A DNA stretch of 57,470 bases from Azospirillum sp. 47_25. Lineage in GTDB: Bacteria > Pseudomonadota > Alphaproteobacteria > RF32 > CAG-239. The stretch is taken from the NCBI GenBank assembly GCA_001917125.1, contig MNTU01000042.1, positions 1 through 57,470 of the forward strand, read 5' to 3'. The translations under genes were made by a program, and so were the position numbers. The notes below the pieces were generated by a model, which ran no database searches, was not told the DNA's origin, and was given only the letters and a program-made list of their open reading frames with translations. Shown piece after piece: positions 25,215-33,596 of this stretch (position 1 is its first letter; every line of letters starts with the position of its first letter).

Positions 25215-25481
25215 CGGGCCCTTAGCTCAGTTGGTTAGCTTGAGGAATAAAAGATTGCCGGCGGCAGTCTTTTAGACGAAAGGTGCAGCGCAGTTGTGTT
25301 TGCGAGTAAACGTCAGTGCTGCGAAGCAAACCATACGAGCAAACGACAGGAGCGGCGTTAATGAGGACAAAGTCCGAATTTTACAAAGCGACTCAGGCCT
25401 GCTCTCAGAAAGAAAGCTTTGGCACACAGGTTGTGTTTTATGCTTTGATTTTTTTCGGGCCCTTAGCTCAGTTGGTTAGAG
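25215..25481 (+). repeat. duplicated 5' half of tRNA-Ile
   Basis: CGGGCCCTTAGCTCAGTTGG plus TTAG at 25215-25238 recurs at 25456-25479 as the 5' part of the complete tRNA, 241 bp apart. The spacer has no gene but good hairpins: AAAAGA/TCTTTT around TGCC/GGCA (25248-25273), and GCAGC/GCTGC enclosing GTTT/AAAC (about 25282-25322). A likely tRNA promoter precedes the first copy, so the spacer is presumably transcribed as a long 5' leader. Confidence 0.75.
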
Positions 25482-25533
25482 CAGGCCGCTCATAACGGTC
25501 TGGTCGCAGGTTCGAGTCCGGCAGGGCCCACCA
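25457..25533 (+). tRNA. tRNA-Ile2 (anticodon CAU, lysidine type)
   Basis: 77 nt with encoded CCA. Acceptor GGGCCCT/AGGGCCC, anticodon stem GGCCG/CGGTC with loop CTCATAA. The acceptor and discriminator A match tRNA-Ile(CAU) better than elongator tRNA-Met. The T-stem GCAGG/CCGGC has one A-G mismatch. A terminator (ATCCTCTC/GAGAGGAT, 25536-25566) follows. Confidence 0.8.
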
Positions 25534-25535
25534 GT

Positions 25536-25566
25536 AAAAATCCTCTCTGTAAATGGAGAGGATTTT
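25536..25566 (+). terminator. terminator of tRNA-Ile
   Basis: AAAAATCCTCTC/GAGAGGATTTTT with an eight-base loop directly after the CCA end. Confidence 0.85.
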
Positions 25567-25802
25567 TGTTATACTCTGAACTTAGAGAAATAAAGGGTTT
25601 GCAAGAATTTAAAATTTTATGTCTGTCCATATATACCATACAAATATGGTAAAAATATAAGATAAAAACGTGCTAATGAGAGAGTATGATTTTATTAAGG
25701 ATATTGTCGAAGAAATGCTGAGAAATAACGTATTATAAGCCAAAATATGCTTGAAAATTCTAGCTATCACATTAGAATTGGCGAATAAGTAAAGAGGAGG
25801 AG

Positions 25803-27284
25803 ATGATAAAAAAAGATTTTGTAAAGCTTGGGGATAAGAATGAATGTTTGATTTGTAATGATAAATTGAATCGATCGAAGCATATTATTCCTTTGACAAC
25901 CCTTCTGTCTAATGTTGGAAATGAAGATAGTTTTGTTATGACGGTTTCTGCACCATATGGGGGAGGGAAGACCTTCTTTGTAAAAATGTGGCAAAATTAT
26001 TTAAAAGAGCAGAATGGCCATACCTTATATTATAACGCATGGGAAAATGATTTCTCAATAAATCCTTTGGCATCGTTTATTTCGTGCTTTTCAGAGTTGG
26101 ATGATGTTGATCCTAAATTAAAGGATAAAGTTAAAGCCCTAATTACTGCGGCCCAGAAAATCACACTGACAAAAATTCCTGAAATTTGTGTTCGGCTTTT
26201 GGGAGCATTATGTAAAAAATATTTGGATATTGAAGCTCAAGAATTGTACGATACTGCCAAAATATCAGCAGAATTTGTCGATGAAGCAGAAAAAGAAGTT
26301 GGCAAGCTTAGTGCAAAAGCAAAAACAATGATTGCCAATGAAAAAGAATTGTGTTACGCAATTGCTGATTTTAAGAAAAAATTAAAGGAACTGATTGCTT
26401 CTTTTGAAAGAACAAATAAGCGAATATCTGGAAAGCTTGTTATTTTTATTGATGATCTTGATCGCTGTCGTCCAGATTATGCAATTACGTTTTTAGAATA
26501 TATTAAGCATCTTTTTAGTATTCCCAATTGCAATTTTGTTTTGTCGGTTGATGAAGATCAATTGATTTCGACTATTGAAAAAGTTTATGGTTCAAAAAAT
26601 GCGGAGGGTTTTTTATCTAAAATTATTGATTTTGATTTTAACTTACCGTCTCCAGGAAGCGTTCGGGAATTTATTGAATTAGCTATAAAAAAACTAAATT
26701 GGGAATCGGATAATATCTTTTCATCTCCTTATCAAGATATTGATATGAAAGAAATATTTATTTTGATGTTTGAACCTCTAGTAAAACTGTTGTCTTTGAC
26801 AATGAGGGATATTGAGCATGTATTGCAGGATTTGAATATCATTTATCGCAGTATTGAATTGGAGCAATTGGCGCCGATACATTTGGCTATTGTTTATACA
26901 ATTGATAAATATGCTTTCAAGTTGGGGTGTAAAAATTCTGATAAGAAGCAGTTGTTTAAAGAGGTTTATGGTAAAATATCAAATTTTGCAGAGGCTAATT
27001 ATGTTAAGGAAGGGTGCTATCTATACAATGGTATTGATGAGACTAAGATAGTTAATCCGAATTCATCCTTAAATGATTTTCTTAGGTTTATTACAAATGT
27101 TTCTTTAAAGGCTGAAATACAGCTAACTCAGGTAGTCAAAACTCTTCCTAAATCTATCCGTAATGATATTTTTTATGAAACTCACATGGAGCCTCTTTGG
27201 ATAAAGTTTAATCAGCAGATAGAAGACGTTTTTACCAGTGATGAAGCTTTTGATATAGAAGAAAATGCCGCCTCAAATTTTTGA
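25803..27284 (+). CDS. KAP-family P-loop NTPase
   Basis: A 493-aa protein. The Walker A region is SAPYGGGKTFF (K56, T57; the first glycine of the motif is Ala). A large helical insertion follows (about 90-200). Walker B is KLVIFIDDLDRCRPDYA (near 212-222), then FLEYIKHLFSIPNCNFVLSVD and a C-terminal helical part. A CLIC pair sits at 15-18. KAP NTPases are often membrane-linked and some take part in phage exclusion; no clear transmembrane pair is seen here. Base composition is clearly more AT-rich than its neighbours, suggesting transfer, and it sits just after a tRNA gene. Confidence 0.85.
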   Translation: MIKKDFVKLGDKNECLICNDKLNRSKHIIPLTTLLSNVGNEDSFVMTVSAPYGGGKTFFVKMWQNYLKEQNGHTLYYNAWENDFSINPLASFISCFSELDDVDPKLKDKVKALITAAQKITLTKIPEICVRLLGALCKKYLDIEAQELYDTAKISAEFVDEAEKEVGKLSAKAKTMIANEKELCYAIADFKKKLKELIASFERTNKRISGKLVIFIDDLDRCRPDYAITFLEYIKHLFSIPNCNFVLSVDEDQLISTIEKVYGSKNAEGFLSKIIDFDFNLPSPGSVREFIELAIKKLNWESDNIFSSPYQDIDMKEIFILMFEPLVKLLSLTMRDIEHVLQDLNIIYRSIELEQLAPIHLAIVYTIDKYAFKLGCKNSDKKQLFKEVYGKISNFAEANYVKEGCYLYNGIDETKIVNPNSSLNDFLRFITNVSLKAEIQLTQVVKTLPKSIRNDIFYETHMEPLWIKFNQQIEDVFTSDEAFDIEENAASNF

Positions 27285-27655
27285 GACAGTACAGTTTTTG
27301 AGGTTTACGTCGTAAGTATTGTAACCTCACACCTCTGGCTGCCGCATGAAGCTTGGAAGCTTTTTCCCAGTTGTCGTATGGATTGACCGAAGCAATAGTG
27401 CCAAAAATTAAACACTTAACTGAGTTCTGGTGTTGCGATTTTAAAAATTGCATTTTGGGAGAATTTTCCGAACTCGTTTGATGATAATCCTTTATTTTTC
27501 AATGATTTAATATAGTTTGAGTCCAGTAGGGTCTTGGGGACGTGTTTTGGGGATATTGCTATATAAGGGCTTCCGATTTGGTTCGAGGGAGATTCCTGTT
27601 TTGTAGTTTTGGAATAGGTATATCTATCCCAATGGTTATGCTGCTTTAATTGCAG
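27285..27655. other. AT-rich gene-free stretch after the KAP gene
   Basis: No convincing gene in 371 bases. The minus-strand reading frame at 27232-27453 has a plausible composition in its middle but lacks a ribosome site and overlaps the KAP gene; it may be a gene remnant. No terminator stands out. Confidence 0.35.
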
Positions 27656-28147
27656 CTAGATAGTTTTCGTTAAAAAATAGCGATAAGTTTTGTTAAATTT
27701 CAATTTACCGGCAAGAGTCAGTCCGCATTTTTCATAAAAGCCTACATTTTTTTTATTTGTACTTAAGGTAACACATTTATATTTAGAGTGTAGTTTAATC
27801 TCATCAATTATTGTTTTAATCAGGCATTTTCCATACCCTTTTCTTTGTTGGTCCCGTCTTATTGCGACATATTCCAGTTGCCCGGCTTTATCCATGTGAC
27901 TTTCTTGTCCGACAACAACTGTTCCAACTATTTCATTTTGTTCGTTTCTGAAAGCATAAAGAACCCAAGGGGAATATTTAAACTGGAAATTTTGGGGCAG
28001 TGATTGGGTGTATTTTAGAGCCGTAGTTATTTCTTCTCTAAATTTTTTGCTTATATGCACTTCTTCAGAATCGAAAATGACTGAAAGTGTAGCAACGCGC
28101 AAATATTCTTCAAGTTCGAGGCTGTTTGTAAATAGTTCCAACTTCAT
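27656..28147 (-). CDS. GNAT-family N-acetyltransferase
   Basis: A 163-aa GNAT protein. The acetyl-CoA motif A reads LEYVAIRRDQQRKGYGKCLI (near 95-114), followed by VTLSTNKKNVGFYEKCGL. The substrate is not predictable. It is AT-rich like the KAP gene, so possibly part of the same accessory segment. It is transcribed from the opposite strand, converging on the KAP gene. Confidence 0.8.
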   Translation of the reverse strand: MKLELFTNSLELEEYLRVATLSVIFDSEEVHISKKFREEITTALKYTQSLPQNFQFKYSPWVLYAFRNEQNEIVGTVVVGQESHMDKAGQLEYVAIRRDQQRKGYGKCLIKTIIDEIKLHSKYKCVTLSTNKKNVGFYEKCGLTLAGKLKFNKTYRYFLTKTI

Positions 28148-28336
28148 TATTAATCCCAGATAATTATTAAAATTAACATCTATTGTAAATATAAAATAGT
28201 CTTTCTTAAGTTTATGTAAATTATTCGTGAATTGCTAGCTCAGCCCCACCATAGTTAACAGCTCTTATTGCAGGGGCTGTTTTTCTTTTATAAATCAATA
28301 TCGTTAATGAACTTCGGCCAAGATTGTGTATCGGGA

Positions 28337-29584
28337 TTAATCCAGTCCGACGGTCGGAATTGAACGGCGCCAGTTGGCATATTGGTCTATTTGGCTTTTG
28401 TCCGTATGCCGTACCTGTTGCAGGAGCTTATAGCCGGTTATTACGGCCCGGGCGAACATATATCTTTGTTGAAGGGAGTTGGCTGCCAGATTTTGAATGT
28501 TAGGCAGCGGGACAAATTTTTTTTCGTTTTGCCGTTGTGAATTTTTTATTGCGTTCTTTAATATGTTATTTGCGAAATATTGCAGTTTTAAAGCGCCTTT
28601 GCTCATGTTTTTTATCGGTTCGAAGCCTAAAAAATCATGTTCGCCGAGCGTTTTTTCTTTGTCGGTTTCAATACCGTGAATTTGTTTAAACCATTTATCT
28701 CCGTCAATAGGCTCTATTTCGCGCGGAGGGTTGCCTTCAATGCCATATTTGTCAACTTGGGCACACATCAAGGTTTGTCCGTAGACTTTGGGTAAGAAAC
28801 AGACGCCGAAATCTTTAGGACTCATTAAAAGCCATTCGCGAAGGTAGCCATGATATTCATTATGTCTGTCTTGAGACGATTCAATAGAAATAAAACGAAA
28901 CTTGGAAAGATATTTGGGACAGTCGGGGTTGTAGGCCAGAACCAACAACTGGGATTTTATTTTCAGCTGTTCTTCGGGACTGTATCCCAATTCGTTCATT
29001 TTTTTATCCATGAGTTTTTCCAATTGAACCGCAACATAAGCCCCATGACAGTGGGCCACAATATTCAAATGCCGGATATTCTCTCGGGCTTGGCGGAGGG
29101 GTAAACGATTGTTGCCGTCCGAAGCCGTAATGCGGGGTAAAATTGTATTATCGAAGATGTCTTTAATATACAGAGGATTAAAGGTCTCTTCAATACAGTT
29201 TTCAGGTATGTCGTGTTTCAGCGCTGCGATATGTTGCGGCCACCAGGCTTCGAAATATGCTCCTTTACGGGCGATGTTATCAAGATGCCGTTTGCCGAAA
29301 TCACATATGGCAACGCAAGTGCGTACGGGAACAATGGATGAATCTATGTTTTGTTTAACAAAATTATCGGTTTTTTTCAGTATGCTGTTATATCCGCGGA
29401 GATTAACGTTCCGCCCTCCGGTTCCGGCCAGAATTAAAACGCAGTTTTCATCCGGAGCAATCGGCGAACACGGCTTTATCCGGTATGGAGCTTCCTCAGA
29501 AGCAGGGCAGCGCTCGGCCAGAAAAGCAAAACTTAAATCATGGCGCTGTTTACGACATTCTTCAATATAGTCGGTAATATTCAA
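28337..29584 (-). CDS. uncharacterised protein with hydrolase-like elbow
   Basis: A 415-aa protein not assigned to a family. NCVLILAGTGGRNVNLRGYN looks like the first strand and oxyanion turn of an alpha/beta hydrolase. IRHLNIVAHCHGAYVAVQ (C179) resembles a nucleophile elbow with Cys in place of Ser. A later PKDFGVCFLPK segment and a helical C-terminus follow. There is no signal peptide or membrane segment. It is flanked by acetyltransferase genes but not obviously in an operon with them. The hydrolase idea is inference from two motifs. Confidence 0.6.
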   Translation of the reverse strand: MNITDYIEECRKQRHDLSFAFLAERCPASEEAPYRIKPCSPIAPDENCVLILAGTGGRNVNLRGYNSILKKTDNFVKQNIDSSIVPVRTCVAICDFGKRHLDNIARKGAYFEAWWPQHIAALKHDIPENCIEETFNPLYIKDIFDNTILPRITASDGNNRLPLRQARENIRHLNIVAHCHGAYVAVQLEKLMDKKMNELGYSPEEQLKIKSQLLVLAYNPDCPKYLSKFRFISIESSQDRHNEYHGYLREWLLMSPKDFGVCFLPKVYGQTLMCAQVDKYGIEGNPPREIEPIDGDKWFKQIHGIETDKEKTLGEHDFLGFEPIKNMSKGALKLQYFANNILKNAIKNSQRQNEKKFVPLPNIQNLAANSLQQRYMFARAVITGYKLLQQVRHTDKSQIDQYANWRRSIPTVGLD

Positions 29585-29798
29585 AATTTTTCTCCCGGAA
29601 ACAATAACAGTCCCTTATTAGCGTAATTGTCTATTTTTGTCAATACTTTGTTTCCCCGTCGGCACTTTTGTTTCTTGGCAAAATTGCGGCAACTTTTTTA
29701 GATAATGTGAGATATTTTAAAGGCAGGGAATTGTCCGAGCGGCGGATTTTGCTTGTAAAGTCGGGCAGGGGTTGTATTATGCAGGTTGAGAGGATGAT

Positions 29799-30659
29799 AT
29801 GATGATTACGAAATATGAGTTCAGAGGTGAAAAAGACGGCATCAGCCTGTTGATTCTGGCAGCCGTTCACGGCAATGAAACAGCAGGAACACAAGCCTGT
29901 TTCCGAATTATTGATGAATTTAACCGCGGTGCACTGCGGTTGACCGGCGGTCATTTGACTTTGGTTCCGGTTTGCAATCCGGAGGCTTATCGCAAAGATG
30001 TTCGCAGTATTGACGAGAACTTGAATCGGGTTATCAAAATGCATGACAATCCGCAGTCTTATGAGCAGAGACTGGCCAATGAAATTTGTCCGCTTATTCG
30101 GAGCCATCGTTTTACGCTGGATTTGCATTCAACGCATTGTGTCGGTGACGTTCCTTTTGCTTTTTGTGACTATCCCGACGATTATAACCGGAAAGTGATT
30201 GAGGCTCTGCCGGTGGATTACGTGCTGGAGGGCTGGCCGGAGATATATGGCAGGCAGGCGCAGATTCAGGATTTTTCTACCGAGCAATGTGCGCATGTTT
30301 ACGGAAACACGGCAACGACTTTGGAATGCGGTTACCATAAGGAACCGAAAGCGGCGGAACTTGCTTATCGGGCAATCATCGGCGCTTTGGCTGCTTTTGA
30401 TATGGTTGATTTGTCCAAGCCGGCGGCTCATGAGAAAACACATATTCAGATGAAAAGTTTTGTGCTCAAAACCGGGGAAGGAAAGTTGTGCCGGAACTAT
30501 AAACATTTGGATCCTCTGGTTAAAGGAGAGAAAATCGCCGTTTATGACAGCGGGGAGTTTTTGTATGCTCCGGAAGATGGTTTTATTCTGCTGCCTAATT
30601 TGCAGGCTCCGGTTAATACGGAGTGGTATTATTTGGGGACGGCAAAAAAAGCGGCCTAA
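29799..30659 (+). CDS. succinylglutamate desuccinylase/aspartoacylase family protein
   Basis: A 286-aa zinc-dependent amidohydrolase-like protein of the AstE/AspA group. The metal motif AAVHGNETAG carries the HxxE pair, a later His lies in TLDLHSTHC, and SIDENLNRV supplies the substrate Arg region. A C-terminal beta domain follows. AstE removes succinyl from succinylglutamate and AspA deacetylates N-acetylaspartate; the substrate here is unknown. Neighbours are acetyltransferases on the other strand. Its end converges on the next gene under a shared hairpin. Confidence 0.82.
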   Translation: MMITKYEFRGEKDGISLLILAAVHGNETAGTQACFRIIDEFNRGALRLTGGHLTLVPVCNPEAYRKDVRSIDENLNRVIKMHDNPQSYEQRLANEICPLIRSHRFTLDLHSTHCVGDVPFAFCDYPDDYNRKVIEALPVDYVLEGWPEIYGRQAQIQDFSTEQCAHVYGNTATTLECGYHKEPKAAELAYRAIIGALAAFDMVDLSKPAAHEKTHIQMKSFVLKTGEGKLCRNYKHLDPLVKGEKIAVYDSGEFLYAPEDGFILLPNLQAPVNTEWYYLGTAKKAA

Positions 30660-30673
30660 AATGAGGCCGCTTT
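30648..30673. terminator. hairpin over two convergent stop codons
   Basis: AAAGCGGCCT/AGGCCGCTTT with an AAAATG loop covers the last codons and stops of the AstE-like and GNAT genes, with A and T runs for both directions. Confidence 0.75.
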
Positions 30674-31429
30674 ATCTTTGAGCATATAGCCGAAGCTGAG
30701 ACTGTTGTTTCTGGCCGCCGTTTGTTTTTCCCAAACCAGGCTTTTGCTTTCTTTGTTAAGCGAGACACCGTGATAGCCGTTTTGAATTAAATATTGCATT
30801 TTGTGAAACAAGGAGGGAATCTTGGCGTGAATGTTGTCTCCGAGATACATGCTGTAAACCTGGGCATTGTTATTGGCGGCGTGCAGCACCGGTGCGGGTT
30901 TGTGGGAAATTTTCTTTTCCAGATAAATAACTTTGACGCCGTCATAAGGATCCCGATCAACTTTGGTGATGGCCATGCCGTGATGGAGCGCATTTATCCA
31001 GCTGGCCGGATTGTCAACGGCAATTTGGATGATGGCATGGGTTCTGCCGTTATCAATGGCATGGCTTTCAATATATTCCAGCATCCTTTTCATCAGGCTG
31101 GAACCCCGGTAGGCGGGGTCAACCAGAATAGCTTCATAAAGAACCAGATCTTTGTTTTCGATTTCCGGCTTAAATTCGGGCATATCTCTGGTTTCACCGT
31201 TGAGAGGCAGGCTGTAGACGGTTTGGGCAATCAGAGTGTCACCGTCAAAGACGCCCAGCATGTTTGAGCTTTTGCCGTCAAGAGATTTCATATAGTCTTC
31301 TGCCGTTCTGTGGAGGATAAAGTGCTGTTCGTCGGGGTGCAGGCCACTGATGATTTTTTCCTGCAGTTTCATGACGTCAGCTAAATTGTTAATATCTAAT
31401 TTTTTGACAGTTAATTGTTTTTTGTTCAT
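30656..31429 (-). CDS. GNAT-family N-acetyltransferase
   Basis: A 257-aa protein. The GNAT core lies in the middle: LVLYEAILVDPAYRGSSLMKRML (acetyl-CoA loop in reduced form, YRGSSLM) and AIIQIAVDNPASWINALHHGM. The C-terminal 90 residues are not part of the usual fold. It starts after AGAGGTTTAAG. About 32 bases upstream lies a strong terminator inside what seems to be its leader, suggesting attenuation. The substrate is unknown. Confidence 0.75.
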   Translation of the reverse strand: MNKKQLTVKKLDINNLADVMKLQEKIISGLHPDEQHFILHRTAEDYMKSLDGKSSNMLGVFDGDTLIAQTVYSLPLNGETRDMPEFKPEIENKDLVLYEAILVDPAYRGSSLMKRMLEYIESHAIDNGRTHAIIQIAVDNPASWINALHHGMAITKVDRDPYDGVKVIYLEKKISHKPAPVLHAANNNAQVYSMYLGDNIHAKIPSLFHKMQYLIQNGYHGVSLNKESKSLVWEKQTAARNNSLSFGYMLKDKAASF

Positions 31430-31461
31430 CTTAAACCTCTGCGTTTTTCAAAATCTGCTAT

Positions 31462-31491
31462 AAAAAAAAGATTTGAGAAAACTCAAATCTT
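31462..31491 (-). terminator. terminator inside the leader of the GNAT gene
   Basis: On the minus strand AAGATTTGAG, TTTT loop, CTCAAATCTT, then eight T. It is only 32 bases ahead of the GNAT start codon, so it should act as an attenuator or as the 3' end of a small RNA. Confidence 0.85.
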
Positions 31492-31603
31492 GCGACTAAC
31501 TTACCTTTGCGGGGAATAAATCATCGTCGCAACGTTAATCTGCGCAGACGCAGAGATGTTAATTTTAAATTTGTCATTTTCTTTAAAAGTCTGTTTTATG
31601 ATT
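31492..31603 (-). ncRNA. candidate attenuator leader or small RNA
   Basis: Transcript predicted from a minus-strand promoter TTTACA (31632-31637), 16 bases, TAATAT (31610-31615) to the terminator at 31462-31491. It has a hairpin CTGCG/CGCAG (about 31535-31550) and a stem TTGCGAC/GTCGCAA (31526-31532 with 31490-31496) directly abutting the terminator arm and sharing two bases with it. I do not recognise a known riboswitch class. Confidence 0.4.
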
Positions 31604-31775
31604 TTCGTAATATTACAAATTTATTTGCCTTTGTAAAGCTTTTTTTGCGTATGAGAGGCGGAAAAAATCAGTGCATGCGCATACAGGCGTCTTCGGCCCG
31701 GCCGTCAGGACGAATGCCTCAAGGCTGGGCCGTGAAGTCAGAAACGGCGGATATCCGGTTTGGGCTATCTGTCGG

Positions 31776-31970
31776 TTACAGGCGGTGCTTTTTTACATTT
31801 TCAATCGTTTTGATGATATAAAGCTGCTGGTTCGGCGTCAGCCGACAGAAATCGGTGAGAAGCCGATACCACAGCGGCGGCATAAATCTTTTAAATTTTT
31901 CAATCTTTTTCAACGCCGTATCGGTTAGTTCTTTAGTTGTGCGGTTCTTAAAATTTTTAATATCTTTCAT
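31776..31970 (-). CDS. small basic hypothetical protein
   Basis: A 64-aa protein (MKDIKNFKNRTT, ending NVKKHRL) rich in Lys and Arg with aromatic residues (MPPLWYRLLTDFCRL). AGGGAA lies nine bases before the ATG, and reading would reach further upstream only through starts without a ribosome site. It is divergent from the XRE regulator 97 bp away. It could be a small DNA- or membrane-associated protein; no family is recognised. Confidence 0.5.
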   Translation of the reverse strand: MKDIKNFKNRTTKELTDTALKKIEKFKRFMPPLWYRLLTDFCRLTPNQQLYIIKTIENVKKHRL

Positions 31971-32066
31971 AGCTAATTCCCTAGTATGCATTTTGTTGTT
32001 GTTTGGATAACACTTTATGAAACGTTGTTCGTGGATAAACAATCTATTTCAAGGTATAAGCATAAT

Positions 32067-32414
32067 ATGAAAGAAGATGTAAAGAAATATCTGGGCTTAA
32101 AAGTCAGGGCAATTCGGGAAGCCGCGGGGATGACACAGGAAGAGTTAGCGGCGACTTGCGATGTCAGCTGGCGCACCATTTCAAATCTGGAAAGAGGCAC
32201 TGTCGTTCCGGATTTGGTTATGATTTACAAAATTTCCCAGGAATTCAATATCAGCATTGATGAGATGCTTGATAACAAAATCGCCGATAACAAAAGCCTG
32301 TCTCGTTTGGAAAAAGAAAACCAGATAATTGAAAAAATCAGAAAGATTGATGATAATCTTCTGGATTATATTGATGAACAGCTTCGTCTGCTGCTTAAGC
32401 ATTTTCACCGTTGA
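32067..32414 (+). CDS. XRE-family transcriptional regulator
   Basis: A 115-aa protein. The helix-turn-helix spans about residues 10-65 (VRAIREAAGMTQEELAATCD, WRTISNLERGTVVPDLVMIY), followed by ISIDEMLDN and a C-terminal coiled segment that may dimerise. The ATG at 32067 is chosen because the protein then begins directly with the conserved helix; upstream reading adds a low-complexity tail. It faces a small divergent gene and overlaps another small gene at its 3' end. Confidence 0.85.
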   Translation: MKEDVKKYLGLKVRAIREAAGMTQEELAATCDVSWRTISNLERGTVVPDLVMIYKISQEFNISIDEMLDNKIADNKSLSRLEKENQIIEKIRKIDDNLLDYIDEQLRLLLKHFHR

Positions 32415-32608
32415 CGGCTGCGCAGTTCCCGGTCGACGGTTTTTTCGAAGCATTTGTAAGCCTGCCGGATATGGGAAAGGCTTTCGGTAATCGCGTAAAG
32501 GTCCATTGTTTTATACAAATTTTCAAATTGAGAATAGATGCCGCTGACCAGTTTGCGGTATTCTTTGGAGTTGGAGTCTTTGATTTTAGCAATTTTCATA
32601 ATACTCAT
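32405..32608 (-). CDS. small hypothetical protein
   Basis: A 67-aa helical, basic protein (MSIMKIAKIKDSNS, ending VDRELRSRQR). AAGGA is seven bases before the ATG at 32608. Its last 10 bases overlap the end of the convergent XRE gene. It is conceivably a partner of that regulator, but nothing in the sequence proves it. Confidence 0.5.
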   Translation of the reverse strand: MSIMKIAKIKDSNSKEYRKLVSGIYSQFENLYKTMDLYAITESLSHIRQAYKCFEKTVDRELRSRQR

Positions 32609-32714
32609 TAGTCAGTCCTTATAAACTTAGTTGAATTGTTTGTTTTTTTGTGTATTATTTATTTCATATGTGTAAAATTGTGAAGAAACTAATTTCATAT
32701 AGGGCTTATATAAA

Positions 32715-33596
32715 ATGGGGATTAAGGACAGCTCTCTCTGGGCGAGAGAGATTTTGAGTTTTTTAGAAACGGCAAAGAACGGCTCAATCAACGGAACGGC
32801 CGAAGCAAATGCCATGAAACAGTCTAATCTGTCACGAACTTTGAAAAGTCTGGAAGAAAAACTGAAATGCCAGCTGCTGGAAAGAGGGTATAACGGCGTC
32901 CGGCTGACGGAAAACGGCCGCGAAGTTTTTAAAGTTGCCTGCGATTTGGATAAGGTTATTTACAAGGTTAAGAATTTTACGATTTCAGACAAGAATGTTT
33001 CGGGAAAAATACGCCTGTGGACCAGCGACGGTTTGGGGACGGGATATCTTTCGAACTGTTTGTCGGAATTTATTGCCAAATATCCTGACGTGAAAATAGA
33101 GGTTGTCTGTTCGCTTGACACGCCGGGGTCGTTTTCCACGACGGATATGGCGGTTGTTTATGAAGAGCCGGAATTTGACGACGGGGAAATCGTTTCCTGC
33201 TATGAACTGCAGTTCGGTCTGTTTGCTTCCATGTCTTATCTGTCAAAGTTCGGATATCCCAACAATATTAAAGATTTGCAGGAAAACCACCGGATTTGCG
33301 ACCGGGAAAATTATGCCGGCGTTTGGCCGCAGTGGAAGAAAATTATTGACGGCGCCCGCCATGTGGTGGCAACGACAAACTCTTCGGCAATGCTGCTGCG
33401 CATGACCTGTGACGGTATCGGCATCGGGCTGCATCCGATTGCAATCGGCAAAAGAGAAAGGGATTTGATTCATTTGTCGCAGCTGGGCATTAAAATCAGC
33501 CATCCGTTCTGGATCGTGTCACACAAAGACGGTCAGGACGAACCAAAGATTAAGGCTCTGATTGACCATATAAGAGAAGTAACTTTGCAACTATAA
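32715..33596 (+). CDS. LysR-family transcriptional regulator
   Basis: A 293-aa protein of normal LysR length. The winged helix-turn-helix is at 12-75 (GSINGTAEANAMKQSNLSRT, LKSLEEKLKCQLLERG, VRLTENGREVF). The periplasmic-binding-type effector domain follows (GLGTGYLSNCLSEFIAKYPD, MLLRMTCDGIGIGLHPIAIG). The target is unknown. Its last 47 bases overlap the end of the convergent short LysR-type gene. Confidence 0.88.
   Translation: MGIKDSSLWAREILSFLETAKNGSINGTAEANAMKQSNLSRTLKSLEEKLKCQLLERGYNGVRLTENGREVFKVACDLDKVIYKVKNFTISDKNVSGKIRLWTSDGLGTGYLSNCLSEFIAKYPDVKIEVVCSLDTPGSFSTTDMAVVYEEPEFDDGEIVSCYELQFGLFASMSYLSKFGYPNNIKDLQENHRICDRENYAGVWPQWKKIIDGARHVVATTNSSAMLLRMTCDGIGIGLHPIAIGKRERDLIHLSQLGIKISHPFWIVSHKDGQDEPKIKALIDHIREVTLQL

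Noticed and set aside
25355..25400. RNase P RNA-like motif (GAGGACAAAGTCCG)
   Set aside because: The resemblance to GAGGAAAGTCC is short, has an inserted base and lacks other conserved parts of RNase P RNA.
25215..25533. Integration site (att) of a genomic island at tRNA-Ile
   Set aside because: The 5' half, not the 3' end, is duplicated; no 3' end copy is found downstream of the KAP or GNAT genes, and no integrase is present.
27232..27453. Minus-strand frame overlapping the end of the KAP gene
   Set aside because: There is no ribosome site and no family; kept only as a possible remnant in the description of the gap.
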